From assembly GCF_018448905.1 (NCBI RefSeq), contig NZ_RCWA01000010.1, positions 1 to 64,000 of the forward strand: a stretch of DNA of 64,000 nt, in the 5' to 3' direction. The DNA comes from Photorhabdus heterorhabditis. Its GTDB lineage: Bacteria > Pseudomonadota > Gammaproteobacteria > Enterobacterales > Enterobacteriaceae. The notes beneath the pieces were generated by a model. It made no database searches and was not told the DNA's origin. It saw only the letters and a program-made list of their open reading frames with translations. Within the stretch, counting starts at the first letter, position 1, and every line of letters begins with the position of its first letter. Positions 53,568 to 63,730 of this stretch are shown here, in pieces. A program made the translations under genes and the position numbers.

Positions 53568-55102
53568 ACGTTGGATTACGATTTAGCCTGTTATCACTGT
53601 TTTTGCTGATTTTCTATTCACTGAGCTGGCTTGCTCTGTGGACCATCAGTTTCTACCTGAATGATAACGGGCAACAAGCCACACTGCTTCTGCCACAAGG
53701 ATTACGGCTGGCACTGTTTATTCTACTGGGCCGTCGCTACCTGCCAACCTTATTAGTCACCGAAGTTGTCATCTTACTATGGCTCGGCAGTGAACAGCTT
53801 ATTACTGACAATATCATTCTGTTATCGCCATTTCTCAGCCTGATACCCACTGTTATGGTCCAGCGGATCTGGTGGCGCTATACCTTGTATTGGCAACGGC
53901 TCTCTATTCTGCTGGCAGGCGTCGCCACCAACAGTGTATTACAGGCAACCTGTTTGGGATTGACTCTGACCGCCGGAGCCAATCACTTACTTCTTACCTC
54001 ACTAACGGGTGGTGTTTTGCTGTCACCTTTTGTTTATCTGATCTATGAATATCTGCGTCAGCAACAGTTGAGAAATATGCTGGATTCTGACTATTCTGAT
54101 CCACAGTTACGTACTTCCCTGCTGATGTGGTGCTGCCTGTTCTGCTTACTCGGGCTGAGTGCCCAGATCTTTATATCACCAGAAATTGAGAGTCTTTTGG
54201 TGATACTGATATTTATCCCCAATGTATTTATGGCCTATCGTTATGGCTGGCAAGGTGGCGTACTGGCTGCTTTATTGGGCAGTCTAATGATCACGTCAGC
54301 CTGGCAATTCAACGGGGCTTTTGACGATTTAGGTGAACTGGAAATGTTCCTGACCATTCAAGCGCTATTGGGAATCGGACTTGGGATAGCTATCAGCCGT
54401 CAGCAGCAACTCGCCGAAAACCTACAACGCTATCGTGAACGACTGGAGCAGGAACTGACCGCCCGCCATATCCTGATGAAGAAGCTAGTTCATACAGAAG
54501 AGGATGTCTGTAAAAGTATTGCCCGCGAGTTACATGATGAAATTGGTCAGAATATTACTGCCATTCAGATTCAGGCAACATTGGTAAAACGGACTGCCAC
54601 TTCCCCAGCAACAGAAATGATCGCAGAGCAGATCAATCATCTTGCTCAACAAATTCATCAATCCACCCGTCAATTACTGCGCCAATTGCGGCCTCCGGTT
54701 CTGGAAGAGATGTCTTTAGAAAAAGCACTCCACCATCTGATCAATGAGTTCGCCTTCAAACAGCAGGATATTGATTGCCAGTTGAATTACCTGCTCACTC
54801 AAAATCCAGCGAATGAAACGGTGGTTTTTACCCTTTATCGTCTGGTTCAGGAATTGCTGAACAATATCAGTAAACATGCTAACGCTAGCCGAATCAATAT
54901 TACGTTGCGACAACGCAGAGATGTGATTGAACTCAGAATCAGTGATAACGGAATCGGTATCACTGAAGATAAAAAGCAAAGCGGCTTTGGTCTTCAAGGC
55001 ATTGAAGAACGTATCCGGGCACTAGGCGGAGACTGGCAGTTAAGCAATGATAACGGCACACGCATAATTGTTAACCTGCCCACAAATTTTGATGAAAATT
55101 AG
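53564..55102 (+). CDS. UhpB-like membrane sensor kinase
   Basis: 512 aa: about eight membrane segments of the MASE1 type (residues about 5-290), then a HisKA_3 domain with His324 in SIARELHDEIGQN, and an ATPase domain with LLNNISKHANAS (N box), DNGIGI and GFGLQGIEERI. In E. coli UhpB is activated by external glucose 6-phosphate through UhpC and phosphorylates UhpA; the same role is inferred here. Confidence 0.88.
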   Translation: MNVGLRFSLLSLFLLIFYSLSWLALWTISFYLNDNGQQATLLLPQGLRLALFILLGRRYLPTLLVTEVVILLWLGSEQLITDNIILLSPFLSLIPTVMVQRIWWRYTLYWQRLSILLAGVATNSVLQATCLGLTLTAGANHLLLTSLTGGVLLSPFVYLIYEYLRQQQLRNMLDSDYSDPQLRTSLLMWCCLFCLLGLSAQIFISPEIESLLVILIFIPNVFMAYRYGWQGGVLAALLGSLMITSAWQFNGAFDDLGELEMFLTIQALLGIGLGIAISRQQQLAENLQRYRERLEQELTARHILMKKLVHTEEDVCKSIARELHDEIGQNITAIQIQATLVKRTATSPATEMIAEQINHLAQQIHQSTRQLLRQLRPPVLEEMSLEKALHHLINEFAFKQQDIDCQLNYLLTQNPANETVVFTLYRLVQELLNNISKHANASRINITLRQRRDVIELRISDNGIGITEDKKQSGFGLQGIEERIRALGGDWQLSNDNGTRIIVNLPTNFDEN

Positions 55103-55104
55103 AT

Positions 55105-55129
55105 GTAACTAAGAATTATTCTTAGTTAC
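55105..55129. promoter_or_regulatory. 11-bp perfect hairpin between kinase and transporter-like genes
   Basis: gtaactaagaa / ttcttagttac with loop tta, starting 3 bases after the uhpB-like stop. Without a T tract it may be an mRNA-processing or attenuation point, or a regulator site before the uhpC-like gene. Confidence 0.5.
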
Positions 55130-55196
55130 CTAAAACCTTACCCCATCCATTTTGATTAATTTTTCTTTACATTCTCTTTTCATGGAGGAATCGCGC

Positions 55197-56528
55197 ATGC
55201 CAGCCACCAGCCAGGAACAGATCTCACAACACTATCGCTACTGGCGTAGCCGTTTGCTGATTTCCATGATCATTGGCTATGCCGCATTTTATCTGACGCG
55301 AAAAAGCTTCAATTTTGTCATGCCAGTTATGCAGTTGGAATTAGGACTCGATAAAGGAGATATCGGCTGGATAACCAGTCTGTTTTATCTGGCTTACGGC
55401 GGCTCAAAATTTGTTTCCGGTATATTTCATGATCGCACCGGCTATCGCTGGTTTATGGGTGCCGGATTAATGATGACTGGTGCATTGAACATTATGTTCG
55501 CTTTTTGCTCATCATTTTCTGCCCTACTGATCATCTGGACACTGAACGGCTTCTTTCAGGGCTGGGGATGGCCCCCTTGTGCAAGATTACTGACACACTG
55601 GTACTCCCGCAATGAACGAGGCTTTTGGTGGGGATGCTGGAATATCTCCATCAATATTGTCGGCATCACAATCCCGATGTTGTCAGCTTTTCTGGCAACA
55701 ACTTACAGCTGGCAAGCTGCTTTGATGATGCCTGGAATTATCGGTATTTTACTGGGTATCTGGCTCTGCTATCAGCTATGCGACATCCCACAGCAACAAG
55801 GTTTACCCAGTATAGGGCGCTGGCGACAGGATTTACTGGAACTTCGGCACGAACAGCTATCGCCGCCCATGCCGATGATGCAGATACTGAGAGATACGAT
55901 TCTGATTAACAAAACTATCTGGCTGTTGGGGTTCTCCTACATTCTGGTCTACCTCATCAGAATGGCGATTAATGACTGGGGGAATCTGTGGTTGTCAGAA
56001 ATACATGGCGCTAATCTGCTCAGTGCCAATGCAACACTTTCACTGTTTGAACTCGGTGGTTTGGTAGGAGCACTCTTCTCTGGTTGTGGATCGGATTTAC
56101 TGTTCCGTGGTCAGCGCGCTCCAATGATCCTTCTCTTCGCTCTGGGATTATTTATCTCTGTTACCGCATTGTGGCTAACCCCCATACATCACTATGCACT
56201 ATTAGCAGTCTGTTTTTTCAGCATTGGTTTTTTTGTTTTTGGCCCGCAAATGCTGATTGGGTTGGCGGCAACAGAATATTGCCATAAACAAGCCGCCAGC
56301 ACGGTCACTGGTTATTTGGGATTGTACGCCTATTTGGGCGCTGCAATGGCAGGCTGGCCATTGAGCCAGGTGGTTGCACACTACGGGTGGTCAGGAATAT
56401 TTGCTCTGCTCACCGTCGCATCCGCCATGATGGGTTTGCTATTAATGCCTCTGTTAATGGCAGACATTAGTAAAAGGGAACATATGGCAGGGATAACATT
56501 GCCATTTTCCAATGATAAGAAGATCTGA
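55197..56528 (+). CDS. UhpC-like MFS sugar-phosphate receptor/transporter
   Basis: 443 aa, twelve membrane segments, organophosphate:phosphate antiporter family. YRYWRSRLLISMIIGYAAFYL and TRKSFNFVMPVM match E. coli UhpC closely, as do FFQGWGWPPCARLLTHWYS, YLIRMAINDWGNLWLSE and GFFVFGPQMLIGLAA. UhpC senses glucose 6-phosphate and signals to UhpB. I chose ATG 55197 (MPATSQEQIS) with GGAGG upstream; the frame is open 15 codons earlier. There is no uhpT; an ABC importer follows 17 bases later instead. Confidence 0.87.
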   Translation: MPATSQEQISQHYRYWRSRLLISMIIGYAAFYLTRKSFNFVMPVMQLELGLDKGDIGWITSLFYLAYGGSKFVSGIFHDRTGYRWFMGAGLMMTGALNIMFAFCSSFSALLIIWTLNGFFQGWGWPPCARLLTHWYSRNERGFWWGCWNISINIVGITIPMLSAFLATTYSWQAALMMPGIIGILLGIWLCYQLCDIPQQQGLPSIGRWRQDLLELRHEQLSPPMPMMQILRDTILINKTIWLLGFSYILVYLIRMAINDWGNLWLSEIHGANLLSANATLSLFELGGLVGALFSGCGSDLLFRGQRAPMILLFALGLFISVTALWLTPIHHYALLAVCFFSIGFFVFGPQMLIGLAATEYCHKQAASTVTGYLGLYAYLGAAMAGWPLSQVVAHYGWSGIFALLTVASAMMGLLLMPLLMADISKREHMAGITLPFSNDKKI

Positions 56529-56545
56529 ATAAAAAGGACAAAATA

Positions 56546-57577
56546 ATGAAACTGAAACCTCTCTCTACACTCATTGCAACAGGTCTGGTCCTTGCTGCAT
56601 TTACCAGTAATGTTCAGGCCGCTGGCCGTTTGATCGTTTATTGCAGTGCAACTAACGCCTTATGCGAAGCTGAAACCAGAGCATTCGGTGAAAAATACAA
56701 TGTAAAAACAACTTTTGTCCGCAATGGTTCAGGTAGCACCCTGGCAAAGATTGAGGCAGAAAAACGTAATCCACAGGCTGACGTTTGGTATGGCGGTACA
56801 CTGGACCCACATTCTCAGGCGGGTGAAATGGATCTGCTAACCGCCTATAAATCCCCTAATCTGACACAAATCATGCCGCAGTTTCGCGATCCCGCCAAAC
56901 GTAAAGGCAACTACACCTCTGCGGTTTACGTCGGTATTCTTGGCTATGGCGTCAATACCGAACGTCTGAAAGAGAAAAAGATCCCGATCCCAACCTGCTG
57001 GAAAGATCTGACAAAACCGATATATAAAGGTGAAATTCAAATTGCTGACCCTCAAAGCTCCGGTACGGCTTACACCGCACTGGCAACTTTTGTCCAGTTA
57101 TGGGGCAAAGATCAGGCATTTGATTACTTGAAAAAACTGAACGCCAACATCTCTCAGTACACCAAATCCGGTGTCGCCCCTGCACGCAACGCCGCTCGTG
57201 GTGAATCTGCAATTGGCATCGGTTTCCTGCATGATTACTCATTGGAAGTCGAAAATGGCGCACCACTGAAACTTATCGCACCATGTGAAAGTACAGGCTA
57301 TGAAATCGGTGGTGTCAGTATCATCAAAAATGCCCGCAATATGGACAACGCTAAGCTGTTCGTTGATTGGGTACTATCCAAAGAAGCACAAGAACTTAGC
57401 TGGAAAAAAGGTAAAGCCTATCAAATCCTGACCAATACCACAGCGAAAGCTTCTCCTCTGGCACTTAAATTGTCCGATCTAAAATTGATCAATTATGACA
57501 TGGACAAATTCGGCGCCAGTGATGTGCGTAAAGAGTTAATCACCAAATGGGTGACAGAAGTGAAAATGGCTAAATAA
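56546..57577 (+). CDS. afuA: AfuA-like periplasmic binding protein (hexose phosphate or iron)
   Basis: 343 aa with a signal peptide ending NVQA (residue 25). FbpA/AfuA-family binding protein: LIVYCSATNALCEAE, ADVWYGGTLDPHSQ, IADPQSSGTAYTAL and IGFLHDYS. It lacks the Tyr pair typical of true Fe-binding FbpA in that region and has a His-Asp (229-230) plus the Glu in CESTGY, which I recall as sugar-phosphate contacts in AfuA. Since AfuA of Actinobacillus and Citrobacter rodentium binds hexose phosphates, and Uhp-type sensors lie directly upstream, sugar phosphate is the likely ligand; older annotation calls it iron(III) binding. Confidence 0.85.
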   Translation: MKLKPLSTLIATGLVLAAFTSNVQAAGRLIVYCSATNALCEAETRAFGEKYNVKTTFVRNGSGSTLAKIEAEKRNPQADVWYGGTLDPHSQAGEMDLLTAYKSPNLTQIMPQFRDPAKRKGNYTSAVYVGILGYGVNTERLKEKKIPIPTCWKDLTKPIYKGEIQIADPQSSGTAYTALATFVQLWGKDQAFDYLKKLNANISQYTKSGVAPARNAARGESAIGIGFLHDYSLEVENGAPLKLIAPCESTGYEIGGVSIIKNARNMDNAKLFVDWVLSKEAQELSWKKGKAYQILTNTTAKASPLALKLSDLKLINYDMDKFGASDVRKELITKWVTEVKMAK

Positions 57578-57585
57578 GGTCAATC

Positions 57586-57607
57586 AAGGGCGGATCACTC
57601 CGCCCTT
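57586..57607 (+). promoter_or_regulatory. stable hairpin between afuA and afuB
   Basis: aagggcgga-tcac-tccgccctt, nine pairs and a 4-base loop, 9 bases after the afuA stop. Such hairpins often stabilise the message of a highly needed binding protein relative to the permease genes; weak T tract (agaaact), so only partial termination is likely. Confidence 0.65.
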
Positions 57608-57712
57608 AGAAACTATCCATCAGGCTTATTCGATTTTTCCACATGAATAACGCCTGCGGGGATAAATTCTTACTGCTGCTATCTCACGATAATAATAAAA
57701 AAGAGGGAAATT

Positions 57713-59791
57713 ATGTCTCACACTTTTATTTTGCCTATCAGACAGAAGCGGGATGCTGTGTTCTGGTGGATTGCCCTGGCGTGGTTGTCTTTCGCCCTTT
57801 TACCATCATGGAGCCTGGACTACGGCCTCTTCGATTCTACTCAAGATGAAATTCTCTCCTCCTATGGCTGGAACGGATTAAACCTTAGCTTACTGTGGTT
57901 CCTGTTACCGTCAGTACTGCTGCTGCGCCCACTGATACCAGCAAACTGTAATCAGCGTAACCGCCACTATTTCGATGCGGGTTATGCCTTATTATGTGCC
58001 TTGTTGGTCATTATCAGTGCGGCCCTTATCGGACGTGGACTAGGCTACTCTACAATTATCCTGTTTATCTCACTAGGCGCGATTATCACTCTGGCCCTGA
58101 CTCGCCTTGAATGGCTAGGAGGGGACAGTTTTGTCATTGGCTCACTGGTCACCGTTGTTGCCCTGATCGGCGTATTTATTCTTTATCCAAGTATCGCCAT
58201 TTTTATTCCGATGTTTACCGATGATGCCGGTCAGTTTGCTCCGTTCGCTTTTATATCGATACTGGAGCAGCCACATATTATTCAGGTTATCACGAACTCT
58301 ATTTTGCTCTCTGTGTCCGTTGCTATAGGCTGTACTTTCTTTGGTCTGGTGCTGGCAATTTACACCTCCAGAATTGCCCGCCGCTCCGCTATTATTGGCC
58401 GGGTATTCTCTATTTTGCCCATCGTCACACCACCCTTTGTTGTTGGTTTAGGTGTCACATTGATGATGGGCCGCTCCGGTTACATTACTGAGTTTATGGC
58501 AACCTGGCTCGGCCTGACCAACACCAATTGGCTGTATGGTTTTACCGGTATCTGGCTGGCTCAGGTACTGGCTTTTACGCCAATGGCATTTATGATCCTT
58601 GATGGTGCCATCAAAACCATCCATCCCTCGCAGGAAGAAGCCTCCTATACCTTGCGCGCCAATCGTTATCAGACTTTTTTTAATGTATTCATACCACTGC
58701 TGAAACCAGCACTGGCGAACGCTTTCCTGATTGTGATTGTTCAATCACTAGCAGATTTTAGTAACCCACTGGTGCTGGGGGGTAGTTTTGATGTACTGGC
58801 AACTCAAATTTATTTCTATATCACCGGCTCTCAACTTGACTATCAAGCTGCTAGTACTCTCGGCGCTTCGCTTCTGGTTTTCTCTCTGCTGATATTCTGC
58901 GTCCAGTATATGTGGATTGGTAAACGCTCCTATGTCACAGTTTCCGGCAAATCCTATCGTGGTGATGTACAACCGTTGCCAAATTCGCTGGTTTGGGGTG
59001 TCTGTACCATCCTGTTTATCTGGGTTGTATTCAACATTCTGTTATACGGCAGCATCTTCTACGGCAGTTTCACCGTCAACTGGGGAGTAGATTACACCCT
59101 GACTTTGGACAACTTTATTAAGCTGTTCGGTCAAGGAATGCATGACGGCGCATGGCCTTCATTACTGGATACCCTACTCTACGCCGGTATCGCTGCCCCC
59201 ATCACCGCGATCTTGGGTTTGCTGATTGCTTATATTGTTGTGCGGCAGGAATTCCGTGGTAAGAAAACTATTGAATTCACTACCATGCTGTGCTTTGCCG
59301 TACCAGGCACGGTTGCAGGGGTTTCCTACATTCTGGCCTTCAATGATTCACCTTTTTATCTCACCGGAACCGCAGCTATTGTCATCATCTCCATGACTAT
59401 GCGAAACGTACCGGTAGGTATCCGTGCCGGTATTGCCGGTCTTGGGCAGATTGACAAATCATTGGATGAAGCCTCGCTGAGCCTGCGAGCCGGATCGATG
59501 AGAACCATTTTCCATATTCTGTTGCCGCTACTGCGCCCGGCAATTCTATCAGCACTGATTTACAGCTTTGTCCGTGCCATTACCACCGTCAGCGCTATTG
59601 TATTCTTAGTCACACCTGATACCCGTGTAGCAACCGCTTATATTCTGAACCGGGTGGAAGATGGTGAATATGGGGTTGCTATCGCTTATGGCTCTATCCT
59701 GATTGTGGTCATGCTGGCCATTATTTTCCTATTTGACTATTTGATTGGTGAAGCTCGGGTTTCTCGTTCTAAAGCCAAAAATGTACAGTAA
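57713..59791 (+). CDS. afuB: AfuB-like ABC permease, duplicated (692 aa)
   Basis: Fused double permease of the FbpB/AfuB type, about twelve membrane segments in two halves, each with an EAA loop: SQEEASYTLRANRYQTF near residue 305 and LDEASLSLRAGSMRTIF near 585. It forms the inner-membrane channel with AfuC. GGGAAATT precedes the ATG. Confidence 0.88.
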   Translation: MSHTFILPIRQKRDAVFWWIALAWLSFALLPSWSLDYGLFDSTQDEILSSYGWNGLNLSLLWFLLPSVLLLRPLIPANCNQRNRHYFDAGYALLCALLVIISAALIGRGLGYSTIILFISLGAIITLALTRLEWLGGDSFVIGSLVTVVALIGVFILYPSIAIFIPMFTDDAGQFAPFAFISILEQPHIIQVITNSILLSVSVAIGCTFFGLVLAIYTSRIARRSAIIGRVFSILPIVTPPFVVGLGVTLMMGRSGYITEFMATWLGLTNTNWLYGFTGIWLAQVLAFTPMAFMILDGAIKTIHPSQEEASYTLRANRYQTFFNVFIPLLKPALANAFLIVIVQSLADFSNPLVLGGSFDVLATQIYFYITGSQLDYQAASTLGASLLVFSLLIFCVQYMWIGKRSYVTVSGKSYRGDVQPLPNSLVWGVCTILFIWVVFNILLYGSIFYGSFTVNWGVDYTLTLDNFIKLFGQGMHDGAWPSLLDTLLYAGIAAPITAILGLLIAYIVVRQEFRGKKTIEFTTMLCFAVPGTVAGVSYILAFNDSPFYLTGTAAIVIISMTMRNVPVGIRAGIAGLGQIDKSLDEASLSLRAGSMRTIFHILLPLLRPAILSALIYSFVRAITTVSAIVFLVTPDTRVATAYILNRVEDGEYGVAIAYGSILIVVMLAIIFLFDYLIGEARVSRSKAKNVQ

Positions 59792-59806
59792 TCACGGAGT
59801 AAGGAC

Positions 59807-60862
59807 ATGACACAACAAAATTTTGTCGAACTGAAAAATGTAACTAAACGGTTCGGTAGCAACACCGTGATCGATAATCTGGAGCTATCTATCCCGCAAG
59901 GGCATATGGTCACACTGTTGGGGCCGTCTGGTTGCGGTAAAACCACCGTATTGCGTTTAGTTGCCGGGCTGGAAAAACCCAGCGAAGGCAAAATTTTCAT
60001 TGATGGTGAAGACGTTACAGATCGTTCTATTCAGCAACGAGATATCTGTATGGTATTCCAGTCCTACGCCCTGTTTCCGCATATGTCGCTGGGAGAAAAT
60101 ATTGGCTACGGTTTAAAAATGCTGGGGAGACCTAAAGCGGAGATACGTGAACGGGTTAAGGAAGCACTGGAATTGGTCGATCTGGATGGTTTTGAAGATC
60201 GTTATGTTGATCAAATCTCCGGCGGACAACAACAGCGTATTGCCCTTGCTCGCGCCTTAATCCTTAAGCCCAAAGTACTGCTTTTCGATGAACCACTGAG
60301 TAACCTTGATGCTAACCTACGCCGCAGTATGCGTGAGAAAATCCGCGAATTACAGCAACAATTTAACATCACCTCGCTATATGTTACTCATGATCAAAGT
60401 GAAGCATTTGCGGTTTCCGATACCGTGTTGGTGATGAATAAAGGCAAAATCATGCAAATTGGCGCACCACAAACGCTATATCGCCAGCCAGCATCTGAGT
60501 TTATGGCGAGTTTCATGGGAGATGCCAATATCTTTCCTGCTACTTTGGGCGCTGACTATGTGGAAATTTTCCATTATCGCCTGCCACGACCGGAAAACTT
60601 TACCAGCACTCAACAATCAGTAACGGTAGGTGTCAGGCCAGAAGCTGTGACTCTAAGTCATCACGGGCATGCAAGCCAGCTCTGCACCATCAGCCATGTG
60701 GCTTACATGGGGCCACAATATGAAGTGACTGTAGACTGGCAAGATCAAACTTTGCTACTACAAATCAATGCCACCCAATTGCAACCTAATGTTGGCGATA
60801 ATTACTATCTGGAAATTCATCCATTTGGGATGTTTATTTTGGCAGAGAAAAGTAACTGTTAA
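59807..60862 (+). CDS. afuC: AfuC-like ABC ATPase
   Basis: 351 aa: Walker [10 protein letters not shown] (about 37-45), Q-loop [11 protein letters not shown], signature [13 protein letters not shown], Walker [13 protein letters not shown], switch YVTHDQSEA, then a TOBE-like regulatory domain. It powers AfuB. The start is 15 bases after afuB with GTAAGGAC upstream. It ends the uhp-afu block. Confidence 0.9.
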   Translation: MTQQNFVELKNVTKRFGSNTVIDNLELSIPQGHMVTLLGPSGCGKTTVLRLVAGLEKPSEGKIFIDGEDVTDRSIQQRDICMVFQSYALFPHMSLGENIGYGLKMLGRPKAEIRERVKEALELVDLDGFEDRYVDQISGGQQQRIALARALILKPKVLLFDEPLSNLDANLRRSMREKIRELQQQFNITSLYVTHDQSEAFAVSDTVLVMNKGKIMQIGAPQTLYRQPASEFMASFMGDANIFPATLGADYVEIFHYRLPRPENFTSTQQSVTVGVRPEAVTLSHHGHASQLCTISHVAYMGPQYEVTVDWQDQTLLLQINATQLQPNVGDNYYLEIHPFGMFILAEKSNC

Positions 60863-60895
60863 TTTGATTGTAAAAAATCCTGACTTTCAGATCAG

Positions 60896-60917
60896 AAGGC
60901 CGCCATACGGCGGCCTT
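60896..60917 (+). terminator. GC-rich hairpin after afuC
   Basis: aaggccgcc-atac-ggcggcctt, 34 bases beyond the afuC stop. The T tract is poor, so termination efficiency is uncertain. Confidence 0.55.
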
Positions 60918-61068
60918 GGCCCTCAAGAATGCTTTTCGATTACCAAATTCTGGTCGCTCACACCGATGTATTGGCTTGGCTTAAAGAACCCGTGTTCATA
61001 ATTTTCTTTGCTAGTATTAATAGTATTATTAACCTTGGCAGACCTGATTAAATAATAGGAGTAAGCGC

Positions 61069-61275
61069 GTGGAATGGGTGATTGGTGGAATAATTTTATT
61101 GTTGATTCTTGGCGTGATCTTTAAACCAAGTAGATGTGATATTTGTAATGTTAATTTCAAAAGAAAATATTACACGTGGGAAATTGAAGGTAAAAAACAG
61201 CATTTATGTCCTAACTGTAATAGCAAAATGGACAGAAAAATTAGCTCTAGAAAATTTAAAGATAGGTTTGGTTAA
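61069..61275 (+). CDS. small membrane-anchored zinc-ribbon protein (68 aa)
   Basis: I do not recognise a named family. One hydrophobic helix (VIGGIILLLILGVIF, residues 4-18) is followed by two CxxC pairs (CDIC and CPNC) expected to bind one zinc, and a basic tail. The start is GTG with AGGAG 7 bases upstream. It stands alone between the afu genes and the TetR gene. Confidence 0.65.
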   Translation: MEWVIGGIILLLILGVIFKPSRCDICNVNFKRKYYTWEIEGKKQHLCPNCNSKMDRKISSRKFKDRFG

Positions 61276-61350
61276 TTATTCAATATATTATTTTTTTCAG
61301 CCACCTAAGTGATTTTCGACACAAACCAACCAAATGACACCAGCAGATAC

Positions 61351-61391
61351 TGACGTCACTTTTTATAGGTTTATTGCTGAAAGTGACGTCA
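61351..61391. repeat. inverted repeat built on TGACGTCA palindromes
   Basis: tgacgtcacttt (61351-61362) and aaagtgacgtca (61380-61391) are perfect complements separated by 17 bases; each arm begins with the self-palindrome TGACGTCA. No T tract follows on either strand. It could be a paired operator or a mobile-element trace. Confidence 0.6.
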
Positions 61392-61543
61392 TAAAAAATC
61401 CATAATCGGACCCGCATATCATCGTATACAGGGATATTTTGCATAGGGATCACCATCAATTAGATGAAATATAAACAAAATATCCACTATAAAATAATTC
61501 GTCAATAATAAGACGTTGTTACTCAACAATTTATCATAGATAA

Positions 61544-62164
61544 CTATAACTCAGAGTCTCTGTACGCCTGATTAATAATGGCTTTTGCCATCCATTTAGT
61601 GATTTCAATAACTTTTGCGTCATCCATATGCCAGATATCTTTCATCACCAAAAAAACTTCGGAACCATAAATCAGGGAAAAAGAACGAATGACGTTTTCC
61701 AGAGTGTCCGGTGGAAAATGCCTTTTTAATGGTTCAACAACCATCGAAAGGATCTCTTTACGGTGCCCACGAACCAATTTCTTTTCCTGTTTATCCTCAG
61801 ATGAACGCCCCTGAGCCCATTGCTGTAATGAAACTAAAAGAGCGGCTCTCAATGCACCTTCATGTTGGAACATCCGGGGATAGGCAAAATCCAATAATTC
61901 AATAATCCGCTCCTCCGTATTTTCACTAGAAGGCTTCCAAGTGAGGATCGGCCCAAGGCTAGCACTAACGATTGCATCAATTAAATCGCTTTGCGTCGGA
62001 AAATAGCGGTATGCCGTTGCTCTGGAAACCCCTGCATGTATTGCCAATTCGGAAACTGAAGGTATCGCTCTCTGCTCAAAAAGTTCCAATGCAGCATTTA
62101 TCAGCAATGTATAAGTTTTTTTCCGAGTACCAGTAAAATGAGGTTTAGTATTCGAGTCCATCAT
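61544..62164 (-). CDS. TetR-family regulator (206 aa)
   Basis: N-terminal helix-turn-helix VSELAIHAGVSRATAYRYFP (about residues 35-55) with a variable ligand-binding C-terminal domain. I chose ATG 62164, AGAG 8 bases upstream; a GTG two codons earlier is too close to it. It is divergent from a UPF0261 gene with a palindrome between, so it probably controls that gene and itself. Confidence 0.82.
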   Translation of the reverse strand: MMDSNTKPHFTGTRKKTYTLLINAALELFEQRAIPSVSELAIHAGVSRATAYRYFPTQSDLIDAIVSASLGPILTWKPSSENTEERIIELLDFAYPRMFQHEGALRAALLVSLQQWAQGRSSEDKQEKKLVRGHRKEILSMVVEPLKRHFPPDTLENVIRSFSLIYGSEVFLVMKDIWHMDDAKVIEITKWMAKAIINQAYRDSEL

Positions 62165-62289
62165 TGCCACAACTCTTTCACAATAAGATTCTCTATATCA
62201 GCGTATGGTTAAAATATTTTTTCGACATCATCACTCTACTTAATTACCTACAAAACGCCCAAATTGATTCAATTTATTTACAAATAAAA

Positions 62290-62305
62290 TGAGATGATAG
62301 TCTCA
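62290..62305. promoter_or_regulatory. candidate TetR-family operator
   Basis: TGAGA-tgatag-TCTCA palindrome between the divergent TetR and UPF0261 genes; a second tctca occurs at about 62334. Operator role is inferred from position and symmetry. Confidence 0.5.
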
Positions 62306-62399
62306 ATTTGATGATATAACAGTGATACTCAAGTCTCACATTGACTATAATCTGTCCATAAGTTAGTCGCCAGCACCAAGGGAAATATTCATAATTATA

Positions 62400-63620
62400 A
62401 TGAAAAATAACCACGGCTATATTTATATTGCCACCATTTTTGATACCAAGAGTGCAGAAATCTTCTACGTCAGGGATCTGATAGAAAAAACTGGCCTTGC
62501 CGTTCGCACTGTGGACTTGACGACTAAACCTGGCCCACTGGAAAGAGGCGCGGATATTACTTCACTAACAGTAGCAGAGCATCATCCACAAGGCAAAGAA
62601 GCCGTTTTCTGTGGTGATCGGGGTAAAGCAATTTCCGCAATGGCAATTGCCTTTAAAACTTTTTTATCAAGACAAACTGATATTTTAGCTATTCTGGGGC
62701 TAGGGGGTTCTGGTGGGACAGCCCTGATTACACCCGCCATGCAGTCTTTACCTATAGGTATACCAAAACTTATGGTTTCTACCATGGCTTCCGGTAATGT
62801 TTCTGGGTATGTTGGGGTTAGTGATATCGCTATGCTGTATTCAGTCACTGATGTATCTGGCCTTAACCGTATCTCTCGTCAGGTATTAAAAAATGCGGCC
62901 AACCAAATTGCTGGCGCAGTTTATTTTCATGAAGAGAGCAATATCGAAGATAAGCCTGCTATTGGCCTGACAATGTTTGGTGTGACAACACCGTGTATAC
63001 AGTTGCTGACCAAAGAGCTGGAACAGCAATATGACTGTTTAGTTTTCCATGCAACCGGCAGCGGTGGCAAAACCATGGAAAAACTGGCCGAAAGTCGCTT
63101 ACTTAACAGTCTGCTTGATATAACCACAACTGAAGTCTGTGACTATTTATTTGGCGGTATTCTGGCCTGTGATGTTGACCGTTTGAGTGCAATAGCCCGC
63201 ACAAAAATACCTTATATTGGTTCTTGCGGGGCGTTAGATATGGTGAATTTTGGTCATCCGAATACTATTCCGGGACACTATAAAAACAGGCAATTTTACC
63301 GTCATAATCCCCATGTAACATTAATGCGCACCACACCAGAAGAGAATTATCAAATGGGAATTTGGATCGCTGAAAAACTTAATCAGTGCGAAGGAAAAGT
63401 GAAATTTATTATTCCTGAAGGTGGTTTTTCTGCTCTGGATATTGAAGATGGACCATTCTGGAACCCTGAAGCGACTCAAGCATTTATCAACGCTTTCGAG
63501 TCTACATTTATAGAAATGGAAAATAGACAACTGATTAAAAGTTCTCATCACGTGAATTCATCTGAATTTTGCCAACAAGTGATCAGCGAATATCAGCAAA
63601 TGATGAATTCAGTTGTATAG
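62400..63620 (+). CDS. UPF0261 (Tm-1-like ATP-binding) family protein
   Basis: 406 aa. The start [20 protein letters not shown], the ATP-site [39 protein letters not shown] and [10 protein letters not shown] are hallmarks of this family, which includes the N-terminal half of the plant Tm-1 resistance protein. The biochemical role in bacteria is uncertain; the usual partner is a TIM-barrel PEP-hydrolase-like protein, which is not seen intact next to it here. Confidence 0.85.
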   Translation: MKNNHGYIYIATIFDTKSAEIFYVRDLIEKTGLAVRTVDLTTKPGPLERGADITSLTVAEHHPQGKEAVFCGDRGKAISAMAIAFKTFLSRQTDILAILGLGGSGGTALITPAMQSLPIGIPKLMVSTMASGNVSGYVGVSDIAMLYSVTDVSGLNRISRQVLKNAANQIAGAVYFHEESNIEDKPAIGLTMFGVTTPCIQLLTKELEQQYDCLVFHATGSGGKTMEKLAESRLLNSLLDITTTEVCDYLFGGILACDVDRLSAIARTKIPYIGSCGALDMVNFGHPNTIPGHYKNRQFYRHNPHVTLMRTTPEENYQMGIWIAEKLNQCEGKVKFIIPEGGFSALDIEDGPFWNPEATQAFINAFESTFIEMENRQLIKSSHHVNSSEFCQQVISEYQQMMNSVV

Positions 63621-63653
63621 ATAGTCCAGAATTGAAACAGGAGGAAAACTTAA

Positions 63654-63730
63654 TGAACCAAAATACTGACGATAATGCCAGTACAGAAGCGGTATTGACA
63701 CTGAAAGATTATGTACAACTAATTAATGAC
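63654..63730 (+). pseudogene. very short gene, probably truncated partner of the UPF0261 gene
   Basis: A strong ribosome site (caggaggaaaactta) precedes ATG 63654, but the frame stops after 25 codons (MNQNTDDNASTEAVLTLKDY...). A good start site with a stop this early suggests a gene cut by a stop or by later insertion; alternatively a true small protein. I do not recognise the family. Confidence 0.4.
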
